Source: Paracyclopina nana (taxonomy: Eukaryota; Arthropoda; Copepoda; Cyclopoida; Cyclopettidae). From it: 64,000 nt of DNA. A model generated the notes under the pieces. That model saw only the letters and a list, made by a program, of their open reading frames with translations. It made no database searches and had not been told where the DNA came from. The position numbers were made by a program, and so were the translations under genes. This document shows positions 1-13,416 of the stretch, in pieces. Position 1 is the stretch's first letter, and each line of letters begins with the position of its first letter. The stretch lies in the NCBI GenBank assembly GCA_019096065.1, contig JAGUCH010000004.1:2542001-2606000 (forward strand). Reading direction: 5' to 3'.

Positions 1-30
1 CCTATAAGCCTTTGGAGGGACAAACTTTTT

Positions 31-47
31 CGCTAGATGGCGCTTTT
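31..47 (+). promoter_or_regulatory. CTCF-like motif
   Basis: The sequence CGCTAGATGGCGCTTTT contains the AGATGGCGC core that CTCF binds in arthropods and vertebrates. A second copy lies about 310 bp downstream in the same orientation. The function is inferred from the motif alone. Confidence 0.45.
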
Positions 48-342
48 AGGGCAAGTATATTTGGAAAAACTGTCGCGCGCAAAACTTGTCACGTGATCAT
101 GAGCGCCAATTTGATTGGCTGATCAGCGGAGCCAGGCTAGAAAAATTTGGTTTCAACCATGAAAAGCTTGGAAATTTGTGTGAGTTGCACATGGTTTTAT
201 AGATTGAAAGGGTGCCATTTTATCCATGGATTATTTCATATTAGTAAAGTTTTTAGAATTAGTGCACCCAAAGCCAAAAAATAGCCCATTTGCGATAACC
301 TATGTAGTACAGCCATGTTTAATGTGCTAGGCAAAGTTGCCG

Positions 343-359
343 GGCTAGATGGCGCATGG
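343..359 (+). promoter_or_regulatory. CTCF-like motif
   Basis: GGCTAGATGGCGCATGG matches the TAGATGGCGC core. It has the same orientation as the copy at position 31, so the pair lies upstream of the housekeeping gene block. Binding is not shown. Confidence 0.45.
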
Positions 360-957
360 AATCTAGCGACTTTACGCCTTTGGCTTATAAAGGAAATTTT
401 TTCCTTCCGTTAAATTGCGTTTTTTGTTGCGCTTTTTTTAATAGCTACTAAATTAAAAAGATTTTGATATTAACATAAAAGTCAGCTGCTTATTCACATT
501 TGATCAGTTATATTTTTTTTGGCAGGAATAAGACCGTAAGTAAAAGTCAGCAGTTTATAAACATTTTTCTGTTACATTTTTCAACAAGAATAAGACTTGT
601 TATCAAACTTATAAGATAATATTGAGCTGTTGCGCATGTTGCGTATTTTAGATTTTAGTAGCTTCTAAAATAACCAACAAACTTGAAGTCTATGTTGCTG
701 GTAATAAAATCAATCAGTTATAAATTATAACATAAATTATAATTTTTTTTCACAACTATTTTCAAATTATTTTGTCAAGCTCACATTTTCAATTAGATTG
801 TATTAGAAGCTAACAATAGTAAGAAAGTTAAATATGGTAGTTTAAAAAAATATAAAACACTATCACAGAAATTGTGCTTGTTTAGTAGTTGCGTATATTA
901 GTATATCCCGAATGAAGACGTTGGCTATGAGTTCTGATTGTATTCCTGTTTGCAGGC

Positions 958-3288
958 ATGAGGTTTGTCCCTGGGAACTATGTCATCGCCTTGAAAAGGC
1001 TCAAGTTCCCATTCAACAATCCGTCCAACTCGGATTTGTCCATCCTTGCGGATATCAGAGGCTTGACTCGGTTGGAGCCAATTCGGTGCTCTTCCGACTA
1101 CATCAACAACGCTTCGAGTGACAATCGGCTGTGGAGGTACACCTGGTTGTCCATCAAGAGCGCGGTCAAGAAGCAATTCAACGATGCTTTCTTCCGCATC
1201 GTGACACGAAAGGTAAACGCTCCTTTCTTGCTTTTTAATAAACGACTAATGATTTCTTCTTCGAATTCCATCAGATCAAACCGCAATTCATCTTGCCACT
1301 CCTCGACCACGAAAGTCGGACTGGCAACCTATTCAGGCGCTTCTGGTGCTCCTGGAAGCCACTCATGACCAATTACTTTGAAGAGCTCTACTTGGTAAGC
1401 CTTCGTCTAAAATTGCTAATATTAAGTGGTTTTAAATGAAATGATTCTCCCTGTTTCAGCCCCGTTGCATTGTCATGGGGAGAAAGCAGAAGAACTCGCA
1501 TCTTCTCAGGAGAGCTTTCGAAGTCTCCTTCCTGGACGAGGAGCAAGCCAAGAAACTGATCCTGCTCATTATGCAGGACCACGACCGCTACAATGACCTG
1601 CTTCTCGACCGCAAACGGCCCGAAAACCTCGATGTGGCCGTCATCAACTGCATCCGGTTCAGCTCCATGAAGTCCTTGCCCCATTTCTACCTCGAGGAGT
1701 TCGAGCGGCACATCTTCCACGACATACCCAAGACATACATCATGGTCACCAACTTGAGCAGTTACGAGGTAAATCCTTATGCCACTCACTATAAACGATA
1801 TGCATTCCAATGAATTGTTGCATTTTGCAGCCGCCCAACTACGATGGCAGTCTTTTCCCTGATGAAAGGCTCCAGACCTTGCTGCCAAGCCACGAGGGCT
1901 TGCCACTCTCCACATTCGACGCCCATGTCAAACTTCAGGTCGACATGGACAAAGCACACCAGGTGGAGAAGATGGAGGCCCATCATGCTCAAAACGAAGT
2001 GAACATCGAGGGAGATAATGAGGACCCCGATGAAGCTCTTCAAGATGACGACTCTTCCTCCGACGACTCTTCCAACTTCTCCGACATTATGAGCGAGGAC
2101 GAGCTCAATGCTTTGTATGACTCGACTGATGACGAGGCAAATACCTACATGTTTGAAGTTAACCTCAAGGAGGACCCCCTTAAAGTCGATGACGAGGATT
2201 TCGCCCTGAGGCTCGACCGCTACTTCAAGGACTGGTTCATTAACTATGACCACTCCGATCCCGAGCTCGAGCAAGTGGTCCGGAGAATCCTCCAGGACTA
2301 CGCAGACCCTCATCTGGCTGAGCAAGAGGAGCAAGATGAACTCCAAGAAGAGGAGGACGTCGAGGAGGAGGAAGACTTTGAGCCGGAGCTTGACCAATCA
2401 GTCCCAGAGGAAGATCCAGAAGAAGAAGAGGAAGTCCCAGAAGTTGACGAGGAAGCTCCAGCTGCAAACGAGGGCCAATATGATGAAGTCGGTCATAGGA
2501 TCCTCGCCATCCAAGGGTTCGACGTGTACCAAATCAGGGAATTTGAGCCACCCAGAGAGCCGAGGTTTGTGCGGGTCATCGACCTCCTGATCGGCGTGGG
2601 CTCGCACCTGTTCAACAGGATCTTCAGGTGGATCTTTGGACGGCGACAAGCTATTGAAGTCGTCCATGAACCCATTGAAGCCATCGAGGAGCCTATCGCA
2701 GAGCCCATCGCTGAGCACATCGCAGAGCCCATCGAAGAGCACATCGAGGAGCCCGAAGACAATGAGAACTACTTCTCAATGGAGGAGTACGAGTCTGATG
2801 AGGATGACACAGATGAAGAAGACTCCTCCGAAGATGACAATGGTGATGAAGATAGCTCCGATGATGACAATGGTGATGAAGATAGCTCCGATGATGATGA
2901 TGATGATGACTCGAATGACAGGGCATCACAGAATCATCAACAGGCGTCTGGTGAAGAAAACAATGCAGAGCATCAAGGTGAGGATGATCAAGAGGATCAA
3001 AACCCTGGAAATGAGGAAGGCAACCCAGAAGGTGGCCAGTCCAATGGATCTGCTAGCAACGCTGCAACGCCCAATTCTCAAGATTCCAACATTCTCTTCC
3101 TGGAGAGCCTGGAGTCTTGCGGATCATCCGATGAGGACTACTCAGACGAATCTTATCGAGGATACGATTCAGATTTGTCTGACTTTGGATACGACGATGT
3201 GGAAATGGTTGCTGAAATCGACTACGAGCTTGAGAAAAAATACGATGCTCGCAACCATGAAACTTTCGGTAATCTCTTCATCTACTGA
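958..3288 (+). CDS. Orphan protein with a very acidic C-terminal half, four exons
   Basis: I do not recognise this protein. Four exons join in frame, all in phase 0: 958-1212, 1275-1394, 1460-1768 and 1831-3288, with GT-AG introns of 62-65 bp, giving about 713 residues. The first 230 residues are mixed and globular, with basic and aromatic residues. The rest is dominated by Asp/Glu: an E/D run, a proline-containing EP-I-AE/EH-I-EE repeat around residues 495-525, and tandem DDDNGDEDSS units followed by an aspartate run near residues 545-585. No signal peptide or membrane segment is evident. The acidic region resembles histone-binding or nucleolar proteins only in composition. The ATG follows a TTTGCAG, so the start may sit just after an untranslated exon; an alternative upstream ATG at 912 is out of frame. 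A polyadenylation signal lies about 25 bp past the stop. Confidence 0.75.
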
Positions 3289-3313
3289 CATGCTTCAGCC
3301 AATGCAAAACAGC

Positions 3314-3319
3314 AATAAA
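3314..3319 (+). terminator. AATAAA polyadenylation signal of the acidic orphan gene
   Basis: AATAAA lies 26 bases after the stop codon of the preceding gene, in the same orientation. It fits a short 3' untranslated region. Confidence 0.6.
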
Positions 3320-3725
3320 ATTGATGTACATAGCATATTGCTCTTTGACACCATTTTAAGATCATTACGATTCAGTGCATGCAGGCTAGGTACATATTCA
3401 GCTAGATAGATTACTATGGCGAACATATTATGTCCAAAAATCTAGATGTAAAATCCGATTAGTTAACAAAAAAATCTTAGATCTGCTCTTAGCACTGTTC
3501 GATACTCTGCATGCATAGATGTGATTCTCATGAATTTGCTTACTCACATGAAAAGCAAGCCATTACTAGAGGTCATTAAAAAAGGCTGTCTCAAGGTTTT
3601 CCAGAGGACCCTACTTAACGGCAATTTAGGATAATTTCCCACCATTTATGCTCTAATATTAAAGGAAGGATTAGAGCTGATTTTTCATTGGATTAGACAA
3701 TGTTAGTTAAAAAAGGGAAACTGTC
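3320..3725. other. Intergenic stretch between two convergent genes
   Basis: AT-rich, with no supported exon. It would hold the 3' untranslated region of MRPL3 on the minus strand. Because the last MRPL3 codon overlaps a possible donor site, a short extra 3' exon could lie here, but none of the candidates reads like the family's C-terminus. Confidence 0.4.
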
Positions 3726-4961
3726 TTACTTTGAGGGGACGTTGGAGTCAAAGATCTTGACCATTTCTCCAGGCTCTCCAGGGATGCCTTGGCCCAAAAC
3801 GTAAATTACGTTGTATTTGTGATTGATTCTCAAGACTTGCAGGCCAGCCATAGTTCTAAACCTGCCACCAACATGACCAGGCATTTTTTGGCCGGGCCAA
3901 ACCCTTGACTTGGTTCTTCCAGTTCCAATACAACCAGGTCTTCTGTGACTTTTGGTCACTCCTTGATAATCTGAAGGCATGCCCGAAAATCCCCACCTAC
4001 CAATGACAATTGCCGAATGATTGATATTTAATTGAGAAAATATTCATAAATATTACCTTTTCATTACACCTTGGAAGCCTCTTCTGGTAGTTCTTGCAAT
4101 CACATCAACGAATTGTCCTGGCTCAAAGTGAGCTGCAACCAGAGGCGTGCCAGGTTGAACAAGAGCATTATTTGACACTGGAAACCGAACCAGGATCTTT
4201 TTGGGCATCACTCCAGATGCAGTAAAGAGTCCACAATAGTCTTTGGTGAAGTTTTGTGGATCAGCACTTAAAGCTCCAACAACAAGACTGGCTTTGTCAA
4301 TGGGCTTTTCTCTTGTTGTTATCTTGGGGATAGATCTTTTTTCTGCGACATAAGTTTTGGCAAAATCTTCGGGAGGAATAAATCGAATGACATGATTGTC
4401 CTCAACCTGTAAGTAACAAGGCATATAAGCAATAGTTATCAAAGTAGCAAAGAGAGAATGCCACCTGAAGCATAGTCGTTGCTACCCGTTTTCCGTTTGC
4501 ATACCACATAGGTACAACACCAATTTTCCTGGCCAAAATGCCAATTCTTTTTGTTTTGGTGCCCAGCTCTGACCACTGGCCTCGAGGCCACGGCCTCAAT
4601 TCAGGCTTGAGTAAGCTGTCACTCTCAGACTCGTCAGCATCCGGCCTGACATAGGTGGAAAGTGATCCCTCAGCATATGTCTGCTTGATCATTTCCTTAA
4701 CAAAAGCTTTGTTTTCAATTGTCAGAGGATCATCGGGATGTTTGTTGGTCTTTTTAATGTGGAAAAACGGTTTATGTGTGTGTACTCTTTTGATTCTTGA
4801 ATCCACCACTGATGAAGTGTGCAATGCAGTTGCATTGATAACTATTCTGCTCCAGACAAAAGGACCTTTTGATTGGTTAACTAAGGCAAACTTTAGATAA
4901 TCACGCACCTTTGATTAAGAAAGCTGATGGAAAATCTTGATCTGGAAATGACAGAATGCAT
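3726..4961 (-). CDS. MRPL3: Large ribosomal subunit protein uL3m (mitochondrial L3)
   Basis: Structural protein of the mitochondrial large ribosomal subunit, near the peptidyl transferase centre. Four exons on the minus strand: 4909-4961, 4465-4846, 4057-4406 and 3726-3996, about 351 residues against about 348 in human. Diagnostic text is the tract GFSGMP...GVTKSHRRPG followed by RVWPGQKMPGHVGG, typical of bacterial-type L3. The first exon encodes a Ser/Arg-rich, acid-free start (MHSVISRSRF...), a good mitochondrial targeting peptide; I chose it because splicing a 62-bp intron joins it in frame to exon 2. The reading frame ends in ...NVPSK and then TAA, but that stop overlaps a potential donor (AA|GTAAGA), so the C-terminus is less certain. 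The gene is head to head with MCM3. Confidence 0.93.
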
Positions 4962-5414
4962 GACGACAATTGATTCATGCAAAAAAATCAGCTCTATTTA
5001 TCTTAATAGGATAGAAATAGGATCAAGTTATGTCAACCCCATTATGTTTTGGACTTTCAAGTCTTTAATAGACTCTACCATCTAAAAAGAACTTGAATCC
5101 TTCATTGAATGAATATTACAAAAAATATGCACATTATTTTCATTTATTAACTCATTTATATCTAATATTTACTAAAACATTTATCCGTTTTAGCCTTAGA
5201 TTCATGCAACGTTTACCTTTTTTCAAAGTTAATTTATGGTTTTTCTACGTTCAAAATAAGGTTAGTTCGTGGTTACTCTATGGCTTTTTCTAGATCTATT
5301 TGACTTGAACTGCGTTCATTAGTATAAAGATAACTCTGCATGATTTACCGCTGGCGGGAAAAAGCAGAATAACAAAACAGACCAAATTTTTCCGCGAAGT
5401 AGCAGCATAAAAAA
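4962..5414. promoter_or_regulatory. Probable bidirectional promoter, MRPL3 / MCM3
   Basis: The 453 bp between the two start codons of divergent housekeeping genes must hold both 5' untranslated regions and both core promoters. The MCM3 side includes a short GGCGGGAAAA tract at about 5352-5361 (CGCTGGCGGGAAAAAG), which matches the E2F consensus TTTSSCGC on the reverse strand and is typical of MCM promoters. No other gene is visible. Confidence 0.5.
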
Positions 5415-8093
<2,679 letters not shown>

Positions 8094-8127
8094 ATGTGTG
8101 CGTATAGAAGTGAAACATGTGTTTTTT

Positions 8128-8133
8128 AATAAA
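8128..8133 (+). terminator. MCM3 polyadenylation signal
   Basis: AATAAA about 35 bases after the MCM3 stop. The stop of the convergent ABHD10-like gene is at 8189 and a minus-strand ATTAAA overlaps this same spot, so the two 3' untranslated regions probably overlap. Confidence 0.6.
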
Positions 8134-8188
8134 AGTTCATAATTTTACTCGTCCACCTTGGCATTATAATATCGTATATATATATAAA

Positions 8189-9321
8189 TCAATAAGCTCT
8201 CACAGGGTGATCCTTCAGCATGCGATCCAGGGTGTTGAGGAAGATCTCAATATCAACCGGTTGGTCCAACTGATGAGGACCATTTTTTCGAAAGATGACA
8301 TCCACATCATTTGACACCAAGCTTTGGCACAGCGTGAGAGTTTGCGTGTGTGCGACTTCGTGGTCTTTGAGCCCGTGCAGAATTCTCACTGGGCAATCGA
8401 TATCAACTGGCTTTGACAGGTCGATTTCGTGCAGACGCGAGTCCTCGGCAAAGTCTTTCTTTAGCATGGCATTGCCCATTGATTGCATGGCCATGAAGTG
8501 AGGATCTCCTGCTTCGATCCTGTCGCGAATCTCCGGGGGCAAGGTTGCGAAATGTCTTTGGTAGTATGGGTAGATGTAATTGAGAGCAGGAGCGTACAGA
8601 AGCATTCCGTGAAGCCGTTCTTTGAGAGCTTTTGCAGCCACTAGAGCAAGCCATCCTGAATAGAGAACATGTCAATTATGTCCTAGCATGTCAACGCAAT
8701 CGTAATCAAGGCATTAATCACAGTTCAAACATAGAGCTAATTAACCAGATGAAGATTATTGATTTTCCTAACTGGCATACAAAATTAATGTCATCGATTT
8801 ACCCACAATAATGAACAAAAAAAGTTACCTCCCATGCTACATCCCACGAGAACGATAGGTCCTTCTGTGAGTTGGTCGACGACACTGTGCACATCTTGCA
8901 CCCAATGCGAAAACAGCACACTTTTAGCAATCATTGGATCACCAGCGTCAGACTCTCCGGTGCACTCGTGGTCATAGATAATACAGGGCAAATCGTTCAA
9001 ATCACAAAACCTGTAACTTACTTGTGGCGAATGGTATTAATTGAATAGCACGAAAGTAGAGTACCTTAGAATGGCTCTAGCCGTCATGCCTTGCATATGA
9101 AGGTAAGAATGCAGTCCAGGCACAAAAACTATGGTGGGCTGCTTTTGCCCTGGTACTTGTCTGTAGGCCAAGTATCTGTTAGGACCAACTTCCAAACGGC
9201 GAGCGCGCATCTTGGCGCCTCGAACTTGCTGGATCTGAAATCCAGGATTGAAGAGGACATGGCTTCGTCCAGATATACTCAACTTGGAGATTGAACGCAA
9301 TAAGGGGATCATTTTGAACAC
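8189..9321 (-). CDS. ABHD10: Alpha/beta hydrolase, ABHD10-like mitochondrial acyl-protein thioesterase
   Basis: Three exons on the minus strand: 9065-9321, 8829-9010 and 8189-8655, 301 residues (human ABHD10 about 306). Known family role: removal of S-acyl groups from mitochondrial proteins such as PRDX5, and acyl-glucuronide hydrolysis. The catalytic serine sits in GCSMGG (Ser144, split across the second intron), with Asp244 in HGLKDHEVA and His274 in NGPHQLDQP. The oxyanion region is FVPGLHSY. The strand order and the NxDVDVIFRKxxxH ending are typical of ABHD10 rather than other small hydrolases. The first 35 residues are rich in Arg, Ser and hydrophobics with no acid, consistent with a mitochondrial presequence. 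A second ATG three codons later is an alternative start. It is head to head with PHF5A. Confidence 0.88.
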
Positions 9322-9733
9322 TTGACTGAAACAAATTCAAGTTCTTGATGGTGGAACAACTATTACTTCATGAATTGTTCTTTAACCTGACGAATTATGT
9401 AGAGAAAAGCCAAAAACACCCCAATAGCATTAGTGCTTTGGGTAGCAGCTGTATTGATAGTGCTAAGCAGTCTTTTTTCAGGCAAACTGTGACAGAAGAT
9501 TAATAAAATGAAGTGAGTCATAAGGCTGATTTTGTTGATTTCAATTTTCCAAAATTGGTGAACAAAACTAATTTCTTGCTAGAATTAGCCATTTTCAAAA
9601 AAATTTAGGAATAGCTTCGAAAAGTCCATTTCACCTTTCGATCACTCATTAGGAGTTTGTTTACAAAACAGTTATCAGCGAAGAAAGGCCGAATAATTAT
9701 TTTGTTCGGCAAAACGTTGTGCGTTACTGAAAA
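9322..9733. promoter_or_regulatory. Probable bidirectional promoter, ABHD10 / PHF5A
   Basis: These 412 bp separate the start codons of two divergent genes. The sequence is AT-rich and has no other exon that I can support. Both 5' untranslated regions must lie here, possibly with a small untranslated exon of the ABHD10-like gene. Confidence 0.45.
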
Positions 9734-10122
9734 ATGGCAAAACATCACCCCGATTTGATTTTTTGCCGCAAACAAGCCGGAGTGGCTATTGGGAGATTGT
9801 GTGAAAAATGTGACGGCCGCTGTGTCATTTGCGACTCTTACGTGAGGCCTTGCACATTAGTCCGAATTTGTGACGAGTGCAACTACGGTAGTTACCAAGG
9901 CCGGTGCGTCATTTGCGGCGGTCCCGGAGTCAGCGATGCTTACTACTGCAAAGAGTGCACCATTCAAGAAAAAGACAGAGATGGCTGCCCTAAGGTAAGG
10001 TCACAGTAACTGACATTCGTCCACCTTTTTTTAATTTTCCTTACTTTCAGATTGTTAACTTGGGCAGCTCTAAAACTGATCTGTTTTACGAACGGAAAAA
10101 ATACGGATTCAAGAAGAGGTAG
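9734..10122 (+). CDS. PHF5A: PHD finger-like domain protein 5A, SF3b subunit
   Basis: Small zinc-binding subunit of the SF3b complex of U2 snRNP (Rds3 in yeast); with SF3B1 it forms the branch-point adenosine pocket. Two exons, 9734-9994 and 10051-10122, encode exactly 110 residues, the length of the human protein. The sequence [20 protein letters not shown] is nearly invariant across eukaryotes, followed by a series of CxxC knuckles (CEKC, CVIC, CDEC, CVICGG, CKEC) and the conserved end [13 protein letters not shown]. The single 56-bp intron lies after the codons for GCPK. The gene is convergent with the next one, with 183 bp between stop codons. Confidence 0.99.
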
Positions 10123-10237
10123 CGAGTGCTCTCTCATCTGCATTTAACAGTGTACATTTCTCTACTCAAAAGCCCTCATTTGTGCGAGGAAAAAAGACAG
10201 TCCACTAAAACTGAACTCGCCACACCAACGACAATTT

Positions 10238-10253
10238 AATAAACTTTTTTATT
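10238..10253. terminator. Back-to-back polyadenylation signals of convergent genes
   Basis: AATAAA on the + strand (10238-10243, PHF5A) and AATAAA on the minus strand (10248-10253, acyltransferase gene) lie four bases apart. The two mRNAs therefore must overlap at their 3' ends. Confidence 0.65.
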
Positions 10254-10305
10254 TACGGATAGATCATACATATTGTTACAAATAAGGGGAAGCTCATTTT
10301 AATGC

Positions 10306-12159
10306 TTATTCGTTTTTCTTGTCTTGGTTGGGTTCTTCTGCTGGTGCTTTGTGCAAAGGCTCCACCGATGCTTCTCTAGAGCACCCTATGTTAAATTCTG
10401 AAAATTGCAAGTTCTGATGATTCATTCTCCATATCATGATATTTGTAATACTTGCCTTTACTACTTGTGGAGGATGCGGCGTCTTCATCGTGCATATGAC
10501 CAGCCAAGAGAGCATCAATATCAATGTCGTCGAGAGCCTCAGCAAATTCCTCGCTGAATTCTTCATGGTCCTGATCATCAGCAATGGCCGAAGAGGCCAA
10601 ACTCTCTTTTCGATCCACAGATTTTTCGACAAATTTCAAGTTATATCTTTTGCTGAAAACTTCAATGTAATAGGAAGCCCCGTTCCACACTGCCATGATA
10701 AAAACGGTAACCAGGTAGCAGCAGCTCAAGTAATACGACTTGTAGAGGAGCGGAGGGTGCAGGATTGTGACCAATGTGTAAACCAGCTGTGAGACGACAA
10801 ACACAATTTTGGAGAGAAATGTTTCAGGCTCAAATTCTTCGTTGGGTCCAAGGTAGCCATATTTGCGACAGATCTTCGTTACGAGACGATTGGCCGAGTT
10901 TTTCGAATCTTTCGCCAAGTATCTTTGACTGGTGACAATTTCTGGATCCGCATCCAAACGAGCCTTGAGGACGACCTCAGTCATAAGAAGATATCCAATT
11001 TGCCAAATAGCGTAAATGGCCAATGTGATGCCGAAATGGGCTTCCAGACCAATATAAAACTCGTCCTGAAATCGAAGACTATGGTCGACCAGTCTCCATC
11101 GCCAGATGTGACAGAGCATCGTGGGAAATGCGTGGAGGAAAAAGGAGGTCAGCTTGTCCAGTGAGTGGAAAACCAGAGAATTCCTCCAGACCACGATGGC
11201 AATACATATTGGACCCATGGCTAAAACATAATTAGCCTTAAACCAGAGCAGATTGTCGGGATAGAAGGCAGTCTGTAGGATGACACTCAGGTTGACAAAG
11301 TAACAAAAATCCATCATATACAGCTCTGACTTGATACTCGAGTAATCATAGTACCTAAAAGTCATTGATGAGGATCTTTTCATGCAAAAAGTTCTAGAAG
11401 TCACACTCACCGGTACATCAGCAAGAGAGCAAGAGTTGAGTAGTAAAAGTAAGAAAAATAGTTTGGCAACCTCAAAATCAGCCATTCTGAGAGGCAAATG
11501 ACAATGACACCTAGAGTAAAGCTGACTTTGTCAAGCATTTTGACTTGGGGGGTTTCCTTCATGTGATCGCGGATCCTCTTGTCAGGATCTCCAGTGACAG
11601 CTTTACGCCATCTCCGTTGTGCTCTGCAAAGGGAAATATAAAATATTATAGAGCATGCATTGAATTGAACCAATGAAGCCTGCTGCTTACTTGATGGGGA
11701 CTTCTTTTCCAGCTTGAACGAGATTCTGCCTGGCTTCTTGAAACTTTTCAGCAGTAACATAGATTCCCTTAAGGCGTTTCTCCAATGTGATGCGGCCATC
11801 GAGACCGATTCTAAAAAGGGAGATAGATTTCAGAAGAATTGCAAACAGGTTTCGCGACAGACGTCACAATTAAAAAGTACCTATATCTGAGTAGGGTTCC
11901 TTGGCTTGTGCTGACAGCATGGAAGACCTTGCCTTGGAACCGCTTGAGAGTTTCCCTGACCTCCATGGATCTGTCTGTGACACCTTTTTTCAGGTTGTAG
12001 AAAGATTGTCGAATGGGATCCAATCCTTAAAAAATGTTCACTTTTTGCTCTTATTTGCTCTTCGATAAGACCTTATCTCAGCTACTGCTCACCTGACTGA
12101 TGGAGATCTTCCATGTCTTCGGAGTCCGAATCGAAGTCATCTTGAGCGCCCTCGTTCAT
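10306..12159 (-). CDS. Glycerophosphocholine acyltransferase GPC1-like, multipass membrane protein
   Basis: Family known from yeast Gpc1 (YGR149W, DUF2838): it acylates glycerophosphocholine to lyso-PC in the ER. Six minus-strand exons fit in frame: 12093-12159, 11881-12025, 11691-11810, 11411-11623, 10462-11354 and 10306-10397, about 509 residues. Hallmarks are RYYDYSSIKSELYMMDFCYF, the tract MGPICIAIVVWRNSLVFHSLDK, then H-x-FPT...W-R-W, with about eight hydrophobic segments. The N-terminus is acidic and cytosolic-looking (MNEGAQDDFDSDSED), followed by helical amphipathic stretches. The last intron (65 bp, donor at 10461) is my preferred reading; if it is retained the protein ends at 10391 with a different short tail. 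The acidic C-terminal tail is weakly constrained. Catalysis has been shown only for yeast and plant members, so the enzyme activity here is inferred. Confidence 0.82.
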
Positions 12160-12476
12160 TGCTGGACTTTTGACACACAAAACTAGTTAAGCAAATCGCA
12201 CGATAAAGCAGAGTTTTCTTGATATGACAGCCAGCGTAAACAAAGAAAAACGCGCGAAAATTTGAATTGTCTCGCGAGATTCACAAACTCGCTCAACTTA
12301 ATAATTTTAAAATGCGAAATAGTTGTGCAGAAAATTGACCACCTTAGCTTTAACGGAAAATAATATTGTACCAATAATTATTTGAGGTAATTTATTGAGC
12401 GCAAACAAGTAATACAACAGTTAGCGTTTTCATCTCGAATAACTAGTAATGCACAGCCAAAATGAATTTCATCGGT

Positions 12477-13108
12477 TCATGTGTTATCTTGCTTTGAAGG
12501 TCCTTGTTTATGAGCTGACAGGGCAATTTCCTGCAATGATCAAGACTGCTTAGCCTAATTATCAAATTGTTACAGTGAGATAAACTTACCTGATCAATTC
12601 TCTCCTTTGCTCTTACAACTTTTGACTGGAGATAAAAAGATCCACCTTTGGATTTGTCATTGACTGCGAAAAGATGCTCGTAGTTCTTGTACAACTTTTC
12701 CTGAAATCATAGACATGCATGCTGGGCAATCAAAACGAGCGATTTCTCAATAATAACAAACCTTATCCGGGCCGAAGATATCTTGGTCTGTAACATTTAA
12801 AATGTCTTTCGCTTCCTCAACAGTCATACCAAGCCTCAAGTTTTCAGCTGCTGACGCAGTTCCAGCTGAAAAAAGTAAATTAATTTACATCAGAAAAGTG
12901 AAGAAATTCGCACGGGAAGCCTTTATGTAACTACGATGATAGTTTCTAGCACAATGAGACAAGTTTTACTTGCTGCTCCACCAGATCTGTTGGCATTTCT
13001 TTTGGCTGCCTCTTGACTCATTCGGATTTCTTGCCTCACTGCTTGAGTGAAAGCCTTGCCCACAATCTGGGCACCAGTCATTATAAGTTTTGCTAAATGT
13101 TTAGCCAT
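12477..13108 (-). CDS. PAM16: Mitochondrial import motor subunit PAM16 / Magmas
   Basis: J-like protein of the TIM23 import motor in the mitochondrial inner membrane; it pairs with the J-protein PAM18 and restrains Hsp70 stimulation. Four minus-strand exons: 12970-13108, 12762-12865, 12590-12700 and 12477-12530, 135 residues (human 125). The start [20 protein letters not shown] matches the family's hydrophobic N-terminus. The J-like domain contains [13 protein letters not shown] and the signature [21 protein letters not shown]...[11 protein letters not shown], and lacks the HPD motif as expected. The short hydrophilic C-tail ends ...SKQDNT. It is head to head with PRPF38A and lies downstream, on the same strand, of nothing in its own operon-like order. 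Confidence 0.97.
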
Positions 13109-13416
13109 GGTTATTTTTCTTCTCAAAACTTTGTTTACAAATCGTTTCCAACTCATTGAGTCAAGTTTATGCGCAAAAATGACTTTTTCATACAATATTT
13201 GGCAGAAAAATGTCCGCATGCGATTTAACGAATAAAATGCTTATACCGCGTTGCCAGACTCAATATCATTCTCTTTCTACAATGTGACACTTTATTAGGT
13301 ATTTACGCTGTAAAAGGGGTCGTTTTATATTGCAACACTTTCATCAATGAAGACTGAATAACGTAAACAAAAACTATTGAGACGTTTTGCGCTTTTGCCG
13401 ATTTTGATTGCTCAAA
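13109..13416. promoter_or_regulatory. Probable bidirectional promoter, PAM16 / PRPF38A
   Basis: The 308 bp between divergent start codons is AT-rich with no other exon. It is the shortest of the three divergent intergenic regions in this block. Confidence 0.5.

Larger units (their letters stand above)
1..957. other. Upstream intergenic region, no gene seen
   Basis: AT-rich sequence without a convincing exon. It contains two CTCF-like motifs, listed separately. A pyrimidine stretch ending in TTTGCAG lies immediately before the first ATG of the next gene, so an upstream untranslated exon, or a trans-spliced leader, cannot be excluded. I see no tandem repeat or RNA gene. Confidence 0.5.

Noticed and set aside
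2636-3409. Long Met/Thr-rich and His-rich frames overlapping the acidic gene
   Set aside because: They are shadows of the repetitive GAT/GAA coding sequence in other frames and strands.
12160-12476. Extra exon between the acyltransferase and PAM16 genes
   Set aside because: AT-rich, with only a minus-strand AATAAA near 12392 for PAM16 and the 5' leader of the acyltransferase gene; no supported coding frame.
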